This document shows, piece after piece, positions 1 to 9,270 of a stretch of 32,814 bases of DNA. The stretch is from assembly GCA_017995875.1 (NCBI GenBank), contig JAGOIB010000001.1:1-32814 (forward strand). The letters run 5' to 3'. Each line of letters starts with the position of its first letter. Position 1 is the stretch's first letter. The notes beneath the pieces were generated by a model. That model did not search any database. It was not told where the DNA came from and worked only from the letters and a program-made list of their open reading frames with translations. The stretch comes from Saprospiraceae bacterium (lineage in GTDB: Bacteria > Bacteroidota > Bacteroidia > Chitinophagales > Saprospiraceae). The translations under genes were made by a program, and so were the position numbers.

Positions 1-135
1 TGTTTCAAGATACTCATTCAAGATTATAAGACGAAGTATTTTCATTTTAACCTTTCTGGAAGGACCAGGTTGCACTTTTACCTTCCGTACTAATGAAAGG
101 AGTGGGTTTACTTAACTTTTATTTTAAAAAATTTC

Positions 136-164
136 TTTGGTATTTCCCCAAATTAGTATATTTG
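136..164 (+). promoter_or_regulatory. Candidate Bacteroidota-type promoter
   Basis: TTTG at 136-139 is followed after 17 bases by TATATTTG at 157-164, an exact match to the Bacteroidota -7 box TAnnTTTG with an acceptable -33 TTG. It lies about 100 bases before the first gene. The remaining sequence from 1 to 135 shows no convincing gene; it has only a weak GGAAGG/CCTTCC inverted repeat (58-63 and 81-86). Confidence 0.5.
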
Positions 165-267
165 GTTAGTAGTCATACTATGAGTATCCGCCAATTTTGA
201 TTTTTTTATTCTCGATTGTAATCTCCTATTGGGATTATATATTTTTCCTCACCTAAATCTAACTATT

Positions 268-741
268 ATGACTACGTATGAAAGTTTCAAATTCCATCAA
301 ATTTTGAGGGCTCTTTCCGTTTGGTTTACCTTTATGGTTATCAATTTTTTGTGGTACGGCTTAAGCTCACCCAGCGATTACGTCAAAGATATTGTTGGTA
401 AATGCCTCTGGACAGCCCTCTTTGCGTTTGCCTTTACCGCCATATACAACCATGCCTCAACCTGGCGGCCAAAAGTTGGGGAGCCCGCAACCCCTGGGGA
501 TTTGGGGCATAGAATTTTAAATAGCTTGTTTTTTAGCTTTGTGATTTTTCTTATGATACTTGCAGCTATTGCCTTTAGTCATTATATAATTTCTGTCGTT
601 TTTATCTATGTCCTGGATGGTTTCAGAGGTAGTCCGGAAGACATGGTTGATAATCTAGCTCTTGCGACTGAAGTAGTTGCCGGAGGACTTGTACTTGAGC
701 TTCATGCTAAGCAAGAAACATCAGAAAGAAGGGATGGTTAA
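268..741 (+). CDS. Hypothetical small membrane protein
   Basis: I do not recognise this 157-residue protein. The ATG at 268 (MTTYESFKFHQ) is chosen over an in-frame TTG at 229, because the residues added by the TTG look like untranslated leader. Hydrophobic stretches near residues 10-35, 45-65 and 85-120 suggest three or four membrane segments. A short soluble acidic/basic tail ends in ETSERRDG. No catalytic motif is visible. It ends 15 bases before the GlsB-like gene on the same strand, so the two are probably co-transcribed from the promoter near 160. Role unknown. Confidence 0.6.
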   Translation: MTTYESFKFHQILRALSVWFTFMVINFLWYGLSSPSDYVKDIVGKCLWTALFAFAFTAIYNHASTWRPKVGEPATPGDLGHRILNSLFFSFVIFLMILAAIAFSHYIISVVFIYVLDGFRGSPEDMVDNLALATEVVAGGLVLELHAKQETSERRDG

Positions 742-756
742 ATTTAAACTTTAATT

Positions 757-1008
757 ATGGATCTACTCATAACGCTTCTCGTCGGTGCACTTGCCGGCTG
801 GCTCGGCAGCCTCATTATCCGTGGTAGCGGATTCGGGTTGATTGGCAATATTGTCATCGGCATCCTGGGAAGCTTTGTAGGCACCTGGGTTTTAGGTAAA
901 CTGAATTATAGTTTTGGAGGTGGAATAGGAGGTGCTATTCTTACCGGCGCAGTTGGGGCTATTGTGATTTTGGTCCTGGCAAGGATCATTTTCCCCGGGA
1001 AAAAGTAA
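757..1008 (+). CDS. GlsB/YeaQ/YmgE-family stress-response membrane protein
   Basis: This 83-residue, Gly- and Ile-rich protein has the signature of the family once called transglycosylase-associated proteins. An N-terminal helix contains GALAGWLGSLI, a central glycine-zipper segment contains GNIVIGILGSFVGTWVLG, a glycine loop follows, and a third hydrophobic helix ends in FPGKK. Length and pattern match the family (about 80-90 residues, three membrane segments). Members are often induced by acid or general stress, but their molecular function is not settled. The start is an ATG 15 bases after the preceding stop. Confidence 0.88.
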   Translation: MDLLITLLVGALAGWLGSLIIRGSGFGLIGNIVIGILGSFVGTWVLGKLNYSFGGGIGGAILTGAVGAIVILVLARIIFPGKK

Positions 1009-1077
1009 AACCTATTTATTCAGAACTCCTTCTATCCTTCAGATTTCTACATCTGCGTTGAAGCGTACTTTTAAGCC

Positions 1078-2073
1078 ATGTTTGCCCCAAATCATCCTTG
1101 CAGGATCTTCCTTTCAATTGTTTTTTACTGGATGTTATGGTATCCTTTGGGTATGTTTTCGCAGACGGAAGCGATTCCTGAAAACACACTTTCAGAGCAA
1201 CAATTTATTGCGGGTTGCGAATTTTACCGGCAAAGTGTACTAAATGATTTGGAAGACGTATTGACCGAATTTGTGAATTTGTCGAATGGGCTAGCCCTGA
1301 ATTCAGCAGATCCACAGGCGCATTTTGCATTCAGAGAAATGGTTCTTAAAGGATCATTGATGGACTGTCATAATAAGACAACTGACGCTATGTACGGGGC
1401 TATTCGAAATATTGGACTTAAAGATAGTATGGCGTTAAGATCCTATGAGCAATGGCTTGATGATAATTTGTATTCACTTATGGACCTTCAGTTTCTTATT
1501 TCAAATGGGATACTTGAAGATAAATTTCCCTATCAACTTGTAGACCTTAATAAAGTGTGGAAGGAATTTGCCTTTTTTGGCATTGAAGCCAATATGAGTG
1601 TGGCAGATATAGGCGCTGGAAATGGGGTGATTTCATTTATCCTGCTTGATTCCGGCTTACCCTTAAACGTGGTGATGACTGAAATAGATGAAGATTACCT
1701 GGCGTTGCTTAAAACCAAAATTATAAAATACGGCACCAGGAATGAGTTAAGTTCAATTTCATTGATCAAGGGGACGGACAAGGAGCTTGGCCTTGGGGAT
1801 CTTAAAGTTGACCGTATGATCCTGAGGGAGGTATTTCACCATCTTAAAGATACTGAGTCAATATTGAAGGATATCAGCCTTCACTTGAAACCGGATGGAT
1901 ATCTTATTGTTGAGGAAAGTACAAAGGAATTAAGCAAGAAGGGGGAGGAGAGCTGCAATAAAGCTACCACCTATACGAAAATCATGAAGGAATTTGGCGC
2001 AGCAGGCTTTGAACTGGAAGGCCTGGAAGTCCTGGGATCTTTCTATATGTTGAGGTTTAAACACTCCGGCTAG
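1078..2073 (+). CDS. SAM-dependent class I methyltransferase with signal-like N-terminus
   Basis: This 331-residue protein carries a Rossmann-type methyltransferase domain in its C-terminal half. Motif I is VADIGAGNG at residues 175-183 (SAM-binding glycines). An acidic residue after strand 2 lies in MTEIDEDYL, and a motif IV-like stretch VDRMILREVFHHLKD is followed by LKPDGYLIVEE. The N-terminal third does not resemble a known domain. It begins with a basic and hydrophobic stretch ending GMFSQTEA, which looks like a signal peptide, so the enzyme may be exported. Another Met lies near residue 26, so a later cytoplasmic start is possible. The substrate cannot be told. It stands between the GlsB-like gene and thyA with no clear operon link. 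Confidence 0.75.
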   Translation: MFAPNHPCRIFLSIVFYWMLWYPLGMFSQTEAIPENTLSEQQFIAGCEFYRQSVLNDLEDVLTEFVNLSNGLALNSADPQAHFAFREMVLKGSLMDCHNKTTDAMYGAIRNIGLKDSMALRSYEQWLDDNLYSLMDLQFLISNGILEDKFPYQLVDLNKVWKEFAFFGIEANMSVADIGAGNGVISFILLDSGLPLNVVMTEIDEDYLALLKTKIIKYGTRNELSSISLIKGTDKELGLGDLKVDRMILREVFHHLKDTESILKDISLHLKPDGYLIVEESTKELSKKGEESCNKATTYTKIMKEFGAAGFELEGLEVLGSFYMLRFKHSG

Positions 2074-2141
2074 AATATCTCTTTTTCTAATATTATTTAT
2101 TTTCATATATCTTTTTACCTTAGCCGTCAAATTCAGACGAA

Positions 2142-2936
2142 TTGAAGGTTTATCAGGATCTCCTCCGCCACATTCTAGATCAGGGCATTCGAAAGAATGA
2201 TCGTACCGGTACCGGCACGATCAGTACGTTCGGGTACCAGATGCGGTTTGACCTGAGCGAAGGTTTTCCCCTGATGACCACTAAGAAAATCCACGTAAAG
2301 TCCATTATCCACGAGCTACTGTGGTTTCTGAAGGGGGATACCAATATCGCCTATTTGCAAGAAAACGGAGTGCGAATCTGGAATGAATGGGCAGATGCAG
2401 ATGGAAATCTTGGTCCTGTCTATGGCCACCAATGGCGCAGTTGGACAGGTGCAGATGGTCAGACTATTGATCAGATTAGCGAAGCTGTCAGGGCGATCAA
2501 GAACAATCCCGACAGTCGGCGAATCATCGTTTCAGCCTGGAATGTCGCTGAAATCGGAAAAATGGCCCTGGCCCCCTGCCATTGCCTTTTTCAGTTTTAT
2601 GTGGCCGATGGCAGATTGAGTTGCCAGCTTTACCAACGATCAGCAGATGTATTTCTTGGGGTGCCTTTCAATATTGCCTCCTATGCATTGCTGACCATGA
2701 TGATTGCCCAGGTTTGTGATCTTATTCCCGGTGATTTTGTACATACTTTTGGTGATGTACATATTTACCTTGATCATTTGGAACAAGTGCACGAACAGCT
2801 ATCCCGCGAACCTAAATCATTACCCGAATTAAAGATTAACCCAAGCATAAAAGACATTTTCTCATTTAGATTTGAAGATTTCAATCTGGTTGATTATCAT
2901 CCGTTTCCGGCTATCACAGCACGTGTTTCCGTATGA
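2142..2936 (+). CDS. thyA: Thymidylate synthase
   Basis: ThyA methylates dUMP to dTMP using 5,10-methylenetetrahydrofolate. The 264-residue length equals that of E. coli ThyA. Visible family blocks are NDRTGTGT near residue 20, FPLMTTKK near 45, RIWNEWAD near 80, YGHQWRSW near 95, the catalytic Cys146 in [11 protein letters not shown], and the dUMP-binding [18 protein letters not shown]. The start is a TTG: it aligns with the N-terminus of the family (MKxYxxLLxxIL) and no ATG lies just upstream in frame. The next residue after the catalytic Cys-His is Cys rather than the usual Ala, an unremarkable variation. It stands alone between the methyltransferase and the act operon. Confidence 0.97.
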   Translation: MKVYQDLLRHILDQGIRKNDRTGTGTISTFGYQMRFDLSEGFPLMTTKKIHVKSIIHELLWFLKGDTNIAYLQENGVRIWNEWADADGNLGPVYGHQWRSWTGADGQTIDQISEAVRAIKNNPDSRRIIVSAWNVAEIGKMALAPCHCLFQFYVADGRLSCQLYQRSADVFLGVPFNIASYALLTMMIAQVCDLIPGDFVHTFGDVHIYLDHLEQVHEQLSREPKSLPELKINPSIKDIFSFRFEDFNLVDYHPFPAITARVSV

Positions 2937-2952
2937 GAAAAGCCAACCTTTG

Positions 2953-2969
2953 TTTAGATTCTATCTAAA
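2953..2969 (+). repeat. Perfect inverted repeat between thyA and actA
   Basis: TTTAGAT and ATCTAAA form perfect 7-base arms around a 3-base centre. It is AT-rich and has no T-run, so it is a poor intrinsic terminator. It lies about 45 bases before the candidate actA promoter and could be an operator-like site. Confidence 0.4.
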
Positions 2970-3014
2970 TAGCAAATTTAAACCAATGCAGACAGGTTAA
3001 ATCTTGTATCTAAT

Positions 3015-3022
3015 TATTTTTG
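3015..3022 (+). promoter_or_regulatory. Candidate -7 box for the act-cox operon
   Basis: TATTTTTG matches TAnnTTTG exactly and is followed by GCAGCAG. It lies 41 bases before the chosen actA ATG. No TTG was found at the usual -33 distance, so support is limited to the -7 element and its position ahead of the operon. Confidence 0.4.
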
Positions 3023-3063
3023 CAGCAGAATCAGCTATTATAGTAAAGTCCACATCCATTGTT

Positions 3064-4473
3064 ATGCATCATAACTTATTGAAATACTGTATAGTACTTG
3101 CACTTAACTCTCTATTATTTGTAGGTAGCACTTTTGCCGCTCCAACGGCCGAGGCAGGAAAGACACTCTTTCAAAACCAGTGTGCCAGTTGCCATAACAA
3201 AAACATGAAGGACAACCTAACAGGTCCTGCATTGGGTGGAGTAGAGGAAAGATGGGCGGCTTATCCTAAAGAGGATCTTTACAATTGGATCCGCAATTCA
3301 CAATCTCTTATAGCAGCCGGTCATCCAAGAGCGACAGAACTGTGGGGAAAATACAAGCCGACTGTAATGAATTCTTTTCCGGCTTTCACAGATGAAGACA
3401 TTGCTTCTATACTTCTTTTTGTTGACGCCCAGTTTAACAAAGTACCTGCTGCCGCAGTAGCCGCACAACCTGGTGGTGGGACAACTGAACCATCTAAACC
3501 AGGTAAATACATTTATTTCCTCTTATTCGCCATTCTGGCTGTCGTCGTTTATGTTTTATCAAGGGTGCTTCATAACCTCCGTCATCTTGTGGCAAAGGAA
3601 GAAGGCATTACCCTTCCGCCACAAAAAACCATTTTCCAGACACTCACCAGCAAGACCGTCATTGGATTTCTTGTTTTTGCCCTTGTTGTGCTTGGAGGTT
3701 ATACCACGGTCAACAATGGTGTCTCTTTTGGCCGTCAGCAAGGATATGCCCCCGAACAACCAATTAAGTTTTCTCATGCAACCCACGCCGGTATCCAGGG
3801 CATTGATTGCCAATATTGCCATGATAGTGCCCGGCGGAGTAAACATGCTTCTATTCCTGGTTCCAATACCTGTATGAATTGCCATAAAGCCATTGAAAAG
3901 GGCAGTGTATATGGTACACAGGAATTGACTAAAATATTTGCTTCCATAGGTTATGATCCATCCACCGACAAGTACATTGAGAATTACGACAAGCTAACCA
4001 ATGATGAAATCAAGGCGATCTATACAAAATGGATAGGGGATAATTATATGAAGGATAAGGAAGCAACTGCCCTTGACAGGAAAGGTGAGCGGACGGTTGA
4101 AGAGCAATGGACTGAAATTTCTTCCTCACTGACGAATGAATTGAAAGAAAATATCGCCGGTCCTATTGAATGGACCCGTATTCATATGTTACCTGACCAT
4201 GTATATTTCAATCACTCCCAACACGTCAATATCGGTAAAATAGCTTGTCAGCAATGTCATGGTAAGGTCCAGGAAATGGATGTCTTATACCAATATGCTC
4301 CTCTTTCAATGGGATGGTGTATCAATTGTCACAGACAAACAGAAGTACAATTTACCGGCAATGATTATTACAATACCTACAAGCAATATCATGATGCTAT
4401 TGCTAAAGGCCAGCGTACAAAGGTGACAGTTGAGGATATCGGGGGGTTGGAATGCCAGAAATGCCATTATTAA
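3064..4473 (+). CDS. actA: Alternative complex III subunit ActA, six-heme cytochrome c
   Basis: ActA is the multiheme electron-transfer subunit of alternative complex III, which oxidises menaquinol and passes electrons to a cytochrome oxidase. The 469-residue protein starts at the ATG at 3064, giving a signal peptide ending near TFAAP; an upstream in-frame TTG at 3004 was rejected. There are six CxxCH sites: 40-44 in an N-terminal monoheme class I-like domain, then 249-253, 270-274, 395-399, 419-423 and 464-468. The last is followed by a single Tyr and the stop. Two hydrophobic segments, near residues 147-168 and 195-215, separate the first heme domain from the five-heme part, which carries CxxCH/His pairs of the cytochrome c3/c7 type. 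It is the first gene of the operon, 51 bases before actB. Confidence 0.93.
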   Translation: MHHNLLKYCIVLALNSLLFVGSTFAAPTAEAGKTLFQNQCASCHNKNMKDNLTGPALGGVEERWAAYPKEDLYNWIRNSQSLIAAGHPRATELWGKYKPTVMNSFPAFTDEDIASILLFVDAQFNKVPAAAVAAQPGGGTTEPSKPGKYIYFLLFAILAVVVYVLSRVLHNLRHLVAKEEGITLPPQKTIFQTLTSKTVIGFLVFALVVLGGYTTVNNGVSFGRQQGYAPEQPIKFSHATHAGIQGIDCQYCHDSARRSKHASIPGSNTCMNCHKAIEKGSVYGTQELTKIFASIGYDPSTDKYIENYDKLTNDEIKAIYTKWIGDNYMKDKEATALDRKGERTVEEQWTEISSSLTNELKENIAGPIEWTRIHMLPDHVYFNHSQHVNIGKIACQQCHGKVQEMDVLYQYAPLSMGWCINCHRQTEVQFTGNDYYNTYKQYHDAIAKGQRTKVTVEDIGGLECQKCHY

Positions 4474-4524
4474 TAGTATCAGATTACGAACGGAATCATC
4501 TACCATTAGAACTTATTTAAGATC

Positions 4525-7500
4525 ATGAAGGATCATACACCATACAATGATATTTGGATTGGATCAGAGGACCTGGCTCGCGATGAAAAATTTATTGACC
4601 AGGCTTCCCGTGAAATGCCTGATGCTTCTGTGGCCTCCATGCTTGCGCAAGGTGCTTCATTTGCTTCTGCAAACACAGGTCGTCGTGATTTTCTGAAATA
4701 CCTTGGCTTTAGTGTAACAGCTGCAACCGTAGCAGCTAGCTGTGAGATTCCTCTCAAACGCGCTATCCCCTATGTCACCAAACCGGATGATATGGTTCCT
4801 GGTGTGGCAAATTATTATGCTACCTCATTTGTACAGAGCGGTGATTACTGTAGCGTCCTTGTTAAAACAAGAGAAGGCCGTCCTATAAAGGTAGAAGGAA
4901 ATCAACTTTCACCGATCAACGGTGGGGGAACATCTGCAAGAGCACAGGCTTCTGTCCTTGGTATGTATGACACCAACAGGCTCCGCTCACCTCAATTGAA
5001 GAATGCTGAAGGCCATTTTGAAGCAGCTACCTGGCAACAGATAGATGATTTGATGGCATCTTCACTGAAACCTGAAAGCAAGATTGCTATTCTTTCTCAT
5101 AGTATGTTGAGTCCCACAGAAAAGCAAGTCGTAAAAGATTTTCAAACTAAATATCCAAACACAACTGTAACTATATACGATCCGGTTTCATCAGCGGCTA
5201 TTCTTCGTGCTAATGAATTGATGTACGGAGTATCGATGGTTCCTGGGTATCATTTTGATAAAGCAAAAGTTATTGTTGGCGTTCAGGCAGATTTTCTTGG
5301 TACATGGATTTCACCTGTTCAGTTTGCCCATAAGTATGCTGCAGGCCGCAAGATTACAGATACGGCTGCACCAAAGATGTCAAGGCATATCCAGATTGAA
5401 AGTTACATGTCATTGACAGGTACCAATGCAGATAATCGTATCCGCATCAAACCAAGTGAAACAGGTGCGGTACTTACCAGACTTTATAATAAGATTGCTG
5501 CTGCCAAAGGTGGGTCAGCTATACAAGGACCTTCCTTGAACGAGACATTGACAGAAGCGGTGGATAAGACAGCTGATGAAATGCTCAAATTTCCAGGTGA
5601 AAGCTTATTGGTTTGTGGTACGAATAATATTGCAGAACAATCTCTTGTTTGCGCCATCAATCACCTGCTGGGTAATGAAGGCAAGACCGTTGACCTGGAA
5701 AATTATTCTTTGCAACGCCAGGGTGATGAAAGTAAAGTAGCTGCATTGATGACCGCCATGACCAGTGGCCAGGTAGATGCATTGATTGTCTATGGCGCCA
5801 ATCCGGTATATGAACTCCCTTTTGGTGCTGCATTTGGTGATGCTATTAGCAAAATTGCTTTAACGGTCAGCACCTCCATTGACCTTGATGAAACTTCTTC
5901 ACTTTGCAAAATGGTAGCCCCTACCAATCATTTTCTGGAATCATGGGGTGATGCAGAAGCTGTTCGCGGGCACATCAGTATGATTCAGCCTACCATTTCT
6001 CCATTATTCAGTACACGTCAGCGTGAAGTGAGCTTGCTCAAATGGATTGGAGGCGACAACCTTATATTTAGCAGCGATCAGCCTTACTATGAATATCTGA
6101 AAGCAAGATGGGCCACTCAGACCGGCTCAGTTGCTTCCTGGAATGAGTTGCTTCATGATGGAGTATTCTCTTATACTACGACTCCTTCAGGTGCATCCTA
6201 CAGGGATAACGTTTCCTCTGTTGCCGGAAAACTTACACAACCAGGCACCGGATCTGAAATCACCTTTATGGAAACGGTGGCTATAGGAGCTGGTCAAAAT
6301 GCCAACAATCCATGGCTCCAGGAGATGCCGGATCCTGTGACCAGATGTGCATGGGGTAACTACCTTGCACTACCTGTTCAATTTGATGGGACCAGGAGAT
6401 TTATAGCCCATGAAAATCTTGAAGATGGAGATCTGGCAGACGTCAAAGTTGGGGAGGTTACCATAAGAGTTCCGGTTATCAAACAATTTGGCCAGACACC
6501 TGATTCATTCGCTCTTGCCTTAGGGTATGGACGTACTGTTACAGGGCGTGCCGGAATGGGTGTTGGAGTCAATGTTACTCCATGGCTTAAAACCGATGCA
6601 GATGGACTCATCCAGTATTATAGTAGCGGTGTAACTGTTTCATCCAAGAAGGGCGAAGAAGACTATTTCTCTTGTGTTCAGTACCACCATACAATGGGGG
6701 TTACGGGAGAAGACAGTAAGACAAAAGAAGTGATCAATGCTGATGAAGCAGCATTGGTATATATGACATACGGTCTCGTGAGACAAGGGTATCAGGGTGC
6801 ATTAGTTAATAGAACTATCATTCGTAAGAGCCATCTTGATCACGTTGAAGAGTTTATCAAGGATCTTCAGGAAGAACGCCATGAACATCAGGCGCTCAAT
6901 ACCAAGCAGGTTTACCCTGGTCACGATGCAACATATGCAAGAGGCCACCATTGGGGTATGCACGTTGATCTTAATGCTTGCATTGGCTGCGGTGCTTGTA
7001 CGGTCGCCTGTATGGCTGAAAACAACGTACCTGTTGTTGGTAAACGGGAAATGAGCCGTCACCATGAAATGGCATGGTTGAGGATCGACCGTTACTTCTA
7101 TGGTGATGTTGATAATCCAAGCGCAGTATATCAGCCTTTGATGTGTCAGCATTGTAACAATGCACCATGCGAAAACGTGTGCCCTGTCAATGCTACCAAC
7201 CATAGTTCAGAAGGCCTTAATCAAATGGCGTATAACCGTTGTGTAGGTACAAGGTATTGTGCCAACAACTGTCCTTATAAAGTGCGCAGGTTTAACTGGC
7301 TGGATTACAATGCTGCAGATTTATGGCCAATCAATGAAGCAGATCTCGGATTGAAATCTGGCTCAGATGATGTACCATATGGCGCAGACAACCTGACGAG
7401 GATGGTATTGAATCCGGATGTTACAGTAAGGTCACGTGGTGTCATTGAGAAATGTAGCTTCTGTGTACAACGTATTCAGGAAGGTAAGTTGAGAGCGAAG

Positions 7501-7722
7501 ACTGAAGCACGATTGCTTAGAGATGCTGATGTAAAAACTGCTTGCCAGACTGCCTGCCCAACAGGTGCCATCACTTTTGGGGATATGAATAATGAGGAAG
7601 GTGAATTGAGCAAGAAGTTGAAATCACCACTCAATTATATAGTACTGGAAGAAGTCAATACAAGGTCTGCTGTCAACTATCAGGCCAGGGTAAATAATAA
7701 AGCAGAAGGCGTTGACGCCTGA
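4525..7722 (+). CDS. actB: Alternative complex III subunit ActB, iron-sulfur protein
   Basis: ActB is the large periplasmic subunit, homologous to a molybdopterin oxidoreductase catalytic chain fused to an Fe-S chain. The 1065-residue length fits the fusion. A Tat-like motif RRDFLK at 53-58 precedes a hydrophobic stretch and a possible lipobox ending at Cys73 (AAS-C). Residues about 100-750 form the catalytic-like part, which in characterised ACIII holds no Mo cofactor. The C-terminal part carries ferredoxin-type cysteine groups for Fe-S clusters: CIGCGACTVAC from 819, CQHCNNAPCENVC from 874, CVGTRYCANNCP from 906, CSFC from 977 and CQTACPTGA from 1007. It lies between actA and actC. It was not called polysulfide or nitrate reductase, because the six-gene act order is complete. 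Confidence 0.95.
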   Translation: MKDHTPYNDIWIGSEDLARDEKFIDQASREMPDASVASMLAQGASFASANTGRRDFLKYLGFSVTAATVAASCEIPLKRAIPYVTKPDDMVPGVANYYATSFVQSGDYCSVLVKTREGRPIKVEGNQLSPINGGGTSARAQASVLGMYDTNRLRSPQLKNAEGHFEAATWQQIDDLMASSLKPESKIAILSHSMLSPTEKQVVKDFQTKYPNTTVTIYDPVSSAAILRANELMYGVSMVPGYHFDKAKVIVGVQADFLGTWISPVQFAHKYAAGRKITDTAAPKMSRHIQIESYMSLTGTNADNRIRIKPSETGAVLTRLYNKIAAAKGGSAIQGPSLNETLTEAVDKTADEMLKFPGESLLVCGTNNIAEQSLVCAINHLLGNEGKTVDLENYSLQRQGDESKVAALMTAMTSGQVDALIVYGANPVYELPFGAAFGDAISKIALTVSTSIDLDETSSLCKMVAPTNHFLESWGDAEAVRGHISMIQPTISPLFSTRQREVSLLKWIGGDNLIFSSDQPYYEYLKARWATQTGSVASWNELLHDGVFSYTTTPSGASYRDNVSSVAGKLTQPGTGSEITFMETVAIGAGQNANNPWLQEMPDPVTRCAWGNYLALPVQFDGTRRFIAHENLEDGDLADVKVGEVTIRVPVIKQFGQTPDSFALALGYGRTVTGRAGMGVGVNVTPWLKTDADGLIQYYSSGVTVSSKKGEEDYFSCVQYHHTMGVTGEDSKTKEVINADEAALVYMTYGLVRQGYQGALVNRTIIRKSHLDHVEEFIKDLQEERHEHQALNTKQVYPGHDATYARGHHWGMHVDLNACIGCGACTVACMAENNVPVVGKREMSRHHEMAWLRIDRYFYGDVDNPSAVYQPLMCQHCNNAPCENVCPVNATNHSSEGLNQMAYNRCVGTRYCANNCPYKVRRFNWLDYNAADLWPINEADLGLKSGSDDVPYGADNLTRMVLNPDVTVRSRGVIEKCSFCVQRIQEGKLRAKTEARLLRDADVKTACQTACPTGAITFGDMNNEEGELSKKLKSPLNYIVLEEVNTRSAVNYQARVNNKAEGVDA

Positions 7723-7774
7723 TGCAAACTGATTAAGAAGTTACGATAAACCTATTACCATTAGAAATTAACAT

Positions 7775-9229
7775 ATGGGTTCAGGACCTACATCACCGAT
7801 CAGAGAACCGTTAATACGGGGACATAAGACCTACCACCAGATTACGGAGGATCTATGTTCACCTACAGAAAAAGCGCCAAACAGGGCATGGACGATTGCA
7901 TTTATAACTGCATTGAGTGCCTTGACCTTTGGAGTGATCTGTATTATTATCACCATCTGGGTAGGAATTGGCACCTGGAGGCTAAACAGAACGATCGGGT
8001 GGGGTTGGGACATTACCAATTTCGTTTGGTGGATCGGTATTGGTCACGCAGGAACGCTTATCTCCGCAATCCTTCTGCTCTTCCGTCAGAAATGGCGTAC
8101 TGGTGTAAACCGCGCAGCAGAAGCTATGACCATCTTTGCTGTAATCTGTGCGGCATTGTTTCCAATGATACACGTAGGTAGGATTTGGGTTGTGTTTTAC
8201 TTTTTCCCTTATCCGAACACAAGAGGTCCGATATGGCCAAATTTTAATTCACCTTTGCTCTGGGACCTATTTGCGATCTCCACCTATTTTACGGTGTCTC
8301 TTCTATTCTGGTATACCGGTCTTGTACCTGACTTTGCAACTGTAAGGGACAGGGCAAAAGGATTCAGGAAGAAAATGTATACATTCCTCGCTTTCGGTTG
8401 GACTGGTGCAGCAAAGCATTGGCAACGTCACGAATCGCTTTCACTTGTACTGGCAGGATTAGCGACACCACTTGTATTGTCTGTTCATACAATAGTAAGT
8501 TTTGACTTTGCCACATCTGTAATCCCAGGGTGGCATACCACGATTTTTCCTCCTTACTTTGTTGCCGGAGCTATCTTCTCAGGTTTTGCCATGGTGCAAA
8601 CCCTTATGATCATCACACGAAAGGTCCTGAATCTGCAGGAGTATATTACAATAGCCCATATTGAGTCGATGAATAAAGTTATCCTGGTGACAGGAACCAT
8701 CGTCGGGGTTGCTTATCTGACAGAGTTGTTTATTGCCTGGTATTCCGGTTATGTGTACGAACAATTTGCATTTTTCAACAGGGCATTAGGCCCATACTGG
8801 TGGTCTTACTTTGGTATGATGACCTGTAATGTTGTTTCACCACAATTGTTCTGGTCTAAGAAGCTAAGGAGAAATGTCACGATGACATTCTTCATGTCCA
8901 TCTTCGTTAATATCGGAATGTGGTTTGAACGTTTCGTCATTATCGCTACGACCTTAGCACGAGATTATCTGCCATCCAGCTGGAGTTTTTATGTTCCATC
9001 AATCGTTGAGATCGGCATTTATGTGGGTACCCTTGGAATTTTCTCAACGTTCTATTTGATTTTTGTTCGTATTGCCCCTGTTGTCGCAATAGCAGAAATC
9101 AAACATATTCTGAAGAGTTCAGGAGACCAGTATGTTACTTCAAATGCTAAAACAACTTTCCAGCAGATTGAAAGCGGCACACTCGAATTGCAAGTTGAAG
9201 GCCATGGCAGTGATCATGGACACCATTAA
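7775..9229 (+). CDS. actC: Alternative complex III subunit ActC, NrfD-like quinol-binding membrane protein
   Basis: ActC is one of two NrfD/PsrC-type integral membrane subunits and is thought to hold the quinol site. The 484-residue sequence shows about ten hydrophobic helices, beginning after the hydrophilic N-terminus GHKTYHQITEDLCSP. NrfD-type features include GWGWDITNFVWWIGIGHAG, a histidine in FPMIHVGRIWV, and the loop around LVLSVHTIVSFDFA with WHTTIFPPYFVAGA. The tail is His-rich (GHGSDHGHH). It begins 52 bases after actB and is followed after 41 bases by actD. Confidence 0.94.
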   Translation: MGSGPTSPIREPLIRGHKTYHQITEDLCSPTEKAPNRAWTIAFITALSALTFGVICIIITIWVGIGTWRLNRTIGWGWDITNFVWWIGIGHAGTLISAILLLFRQKWRTGVNRAAEAMTIFAVICAALFPMIHVGRIWVVFYFFPYPNTRGPIWPNFNSPLLWDLFAISTYFTVSLLFWYTGLVPDFATVRDRAKGFRKKMYTFLAFGWTGAAKHWQRHESLSLVLAGLATPLVLSVHTIVSFDFATSVIPGWHTTIFPPYFVAGAIFSGFAMVQTLMIITRKVLNLQEYITIAHIESMNKVILVTGTIVGVAYLTELFIAWYSGYVYEQFAFFNRALGPYWWSYFGMMTCNVVSPQLFWSKKLRRNVTMTFFMSIFVNIGMWFERFVIIATTLARDYLPSSWSFYVPSIVEIGIYVGTLGIFSTFYLIFVRIAPVVAIAEIKHILKSSGDQYVTSNAKTTFQQIESGTLELQVEGHGSDHGHH

Positions 9230-9270
9230 ATAATTAGTATACATTCAAAACATAAGTGATCCGATAGATC

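Noticed and set aside
3004..3063. Upstream TTG start for actA
   Set aside because: It would put non-signal residues and the candidate promoter inside the gene; ATG at 3064 gives a proper signal peptide.
4525..7722. ActB as a molybdopterin oxidoreductase (polysulfide, nitrate or formate enzyme)
   Set aside because: The flanking actA, actC, actD, actE and actF genes are all present, and the fused catalytic-like plus Fe-S chain is typical of ACIII rather than of a Mo enzyme.
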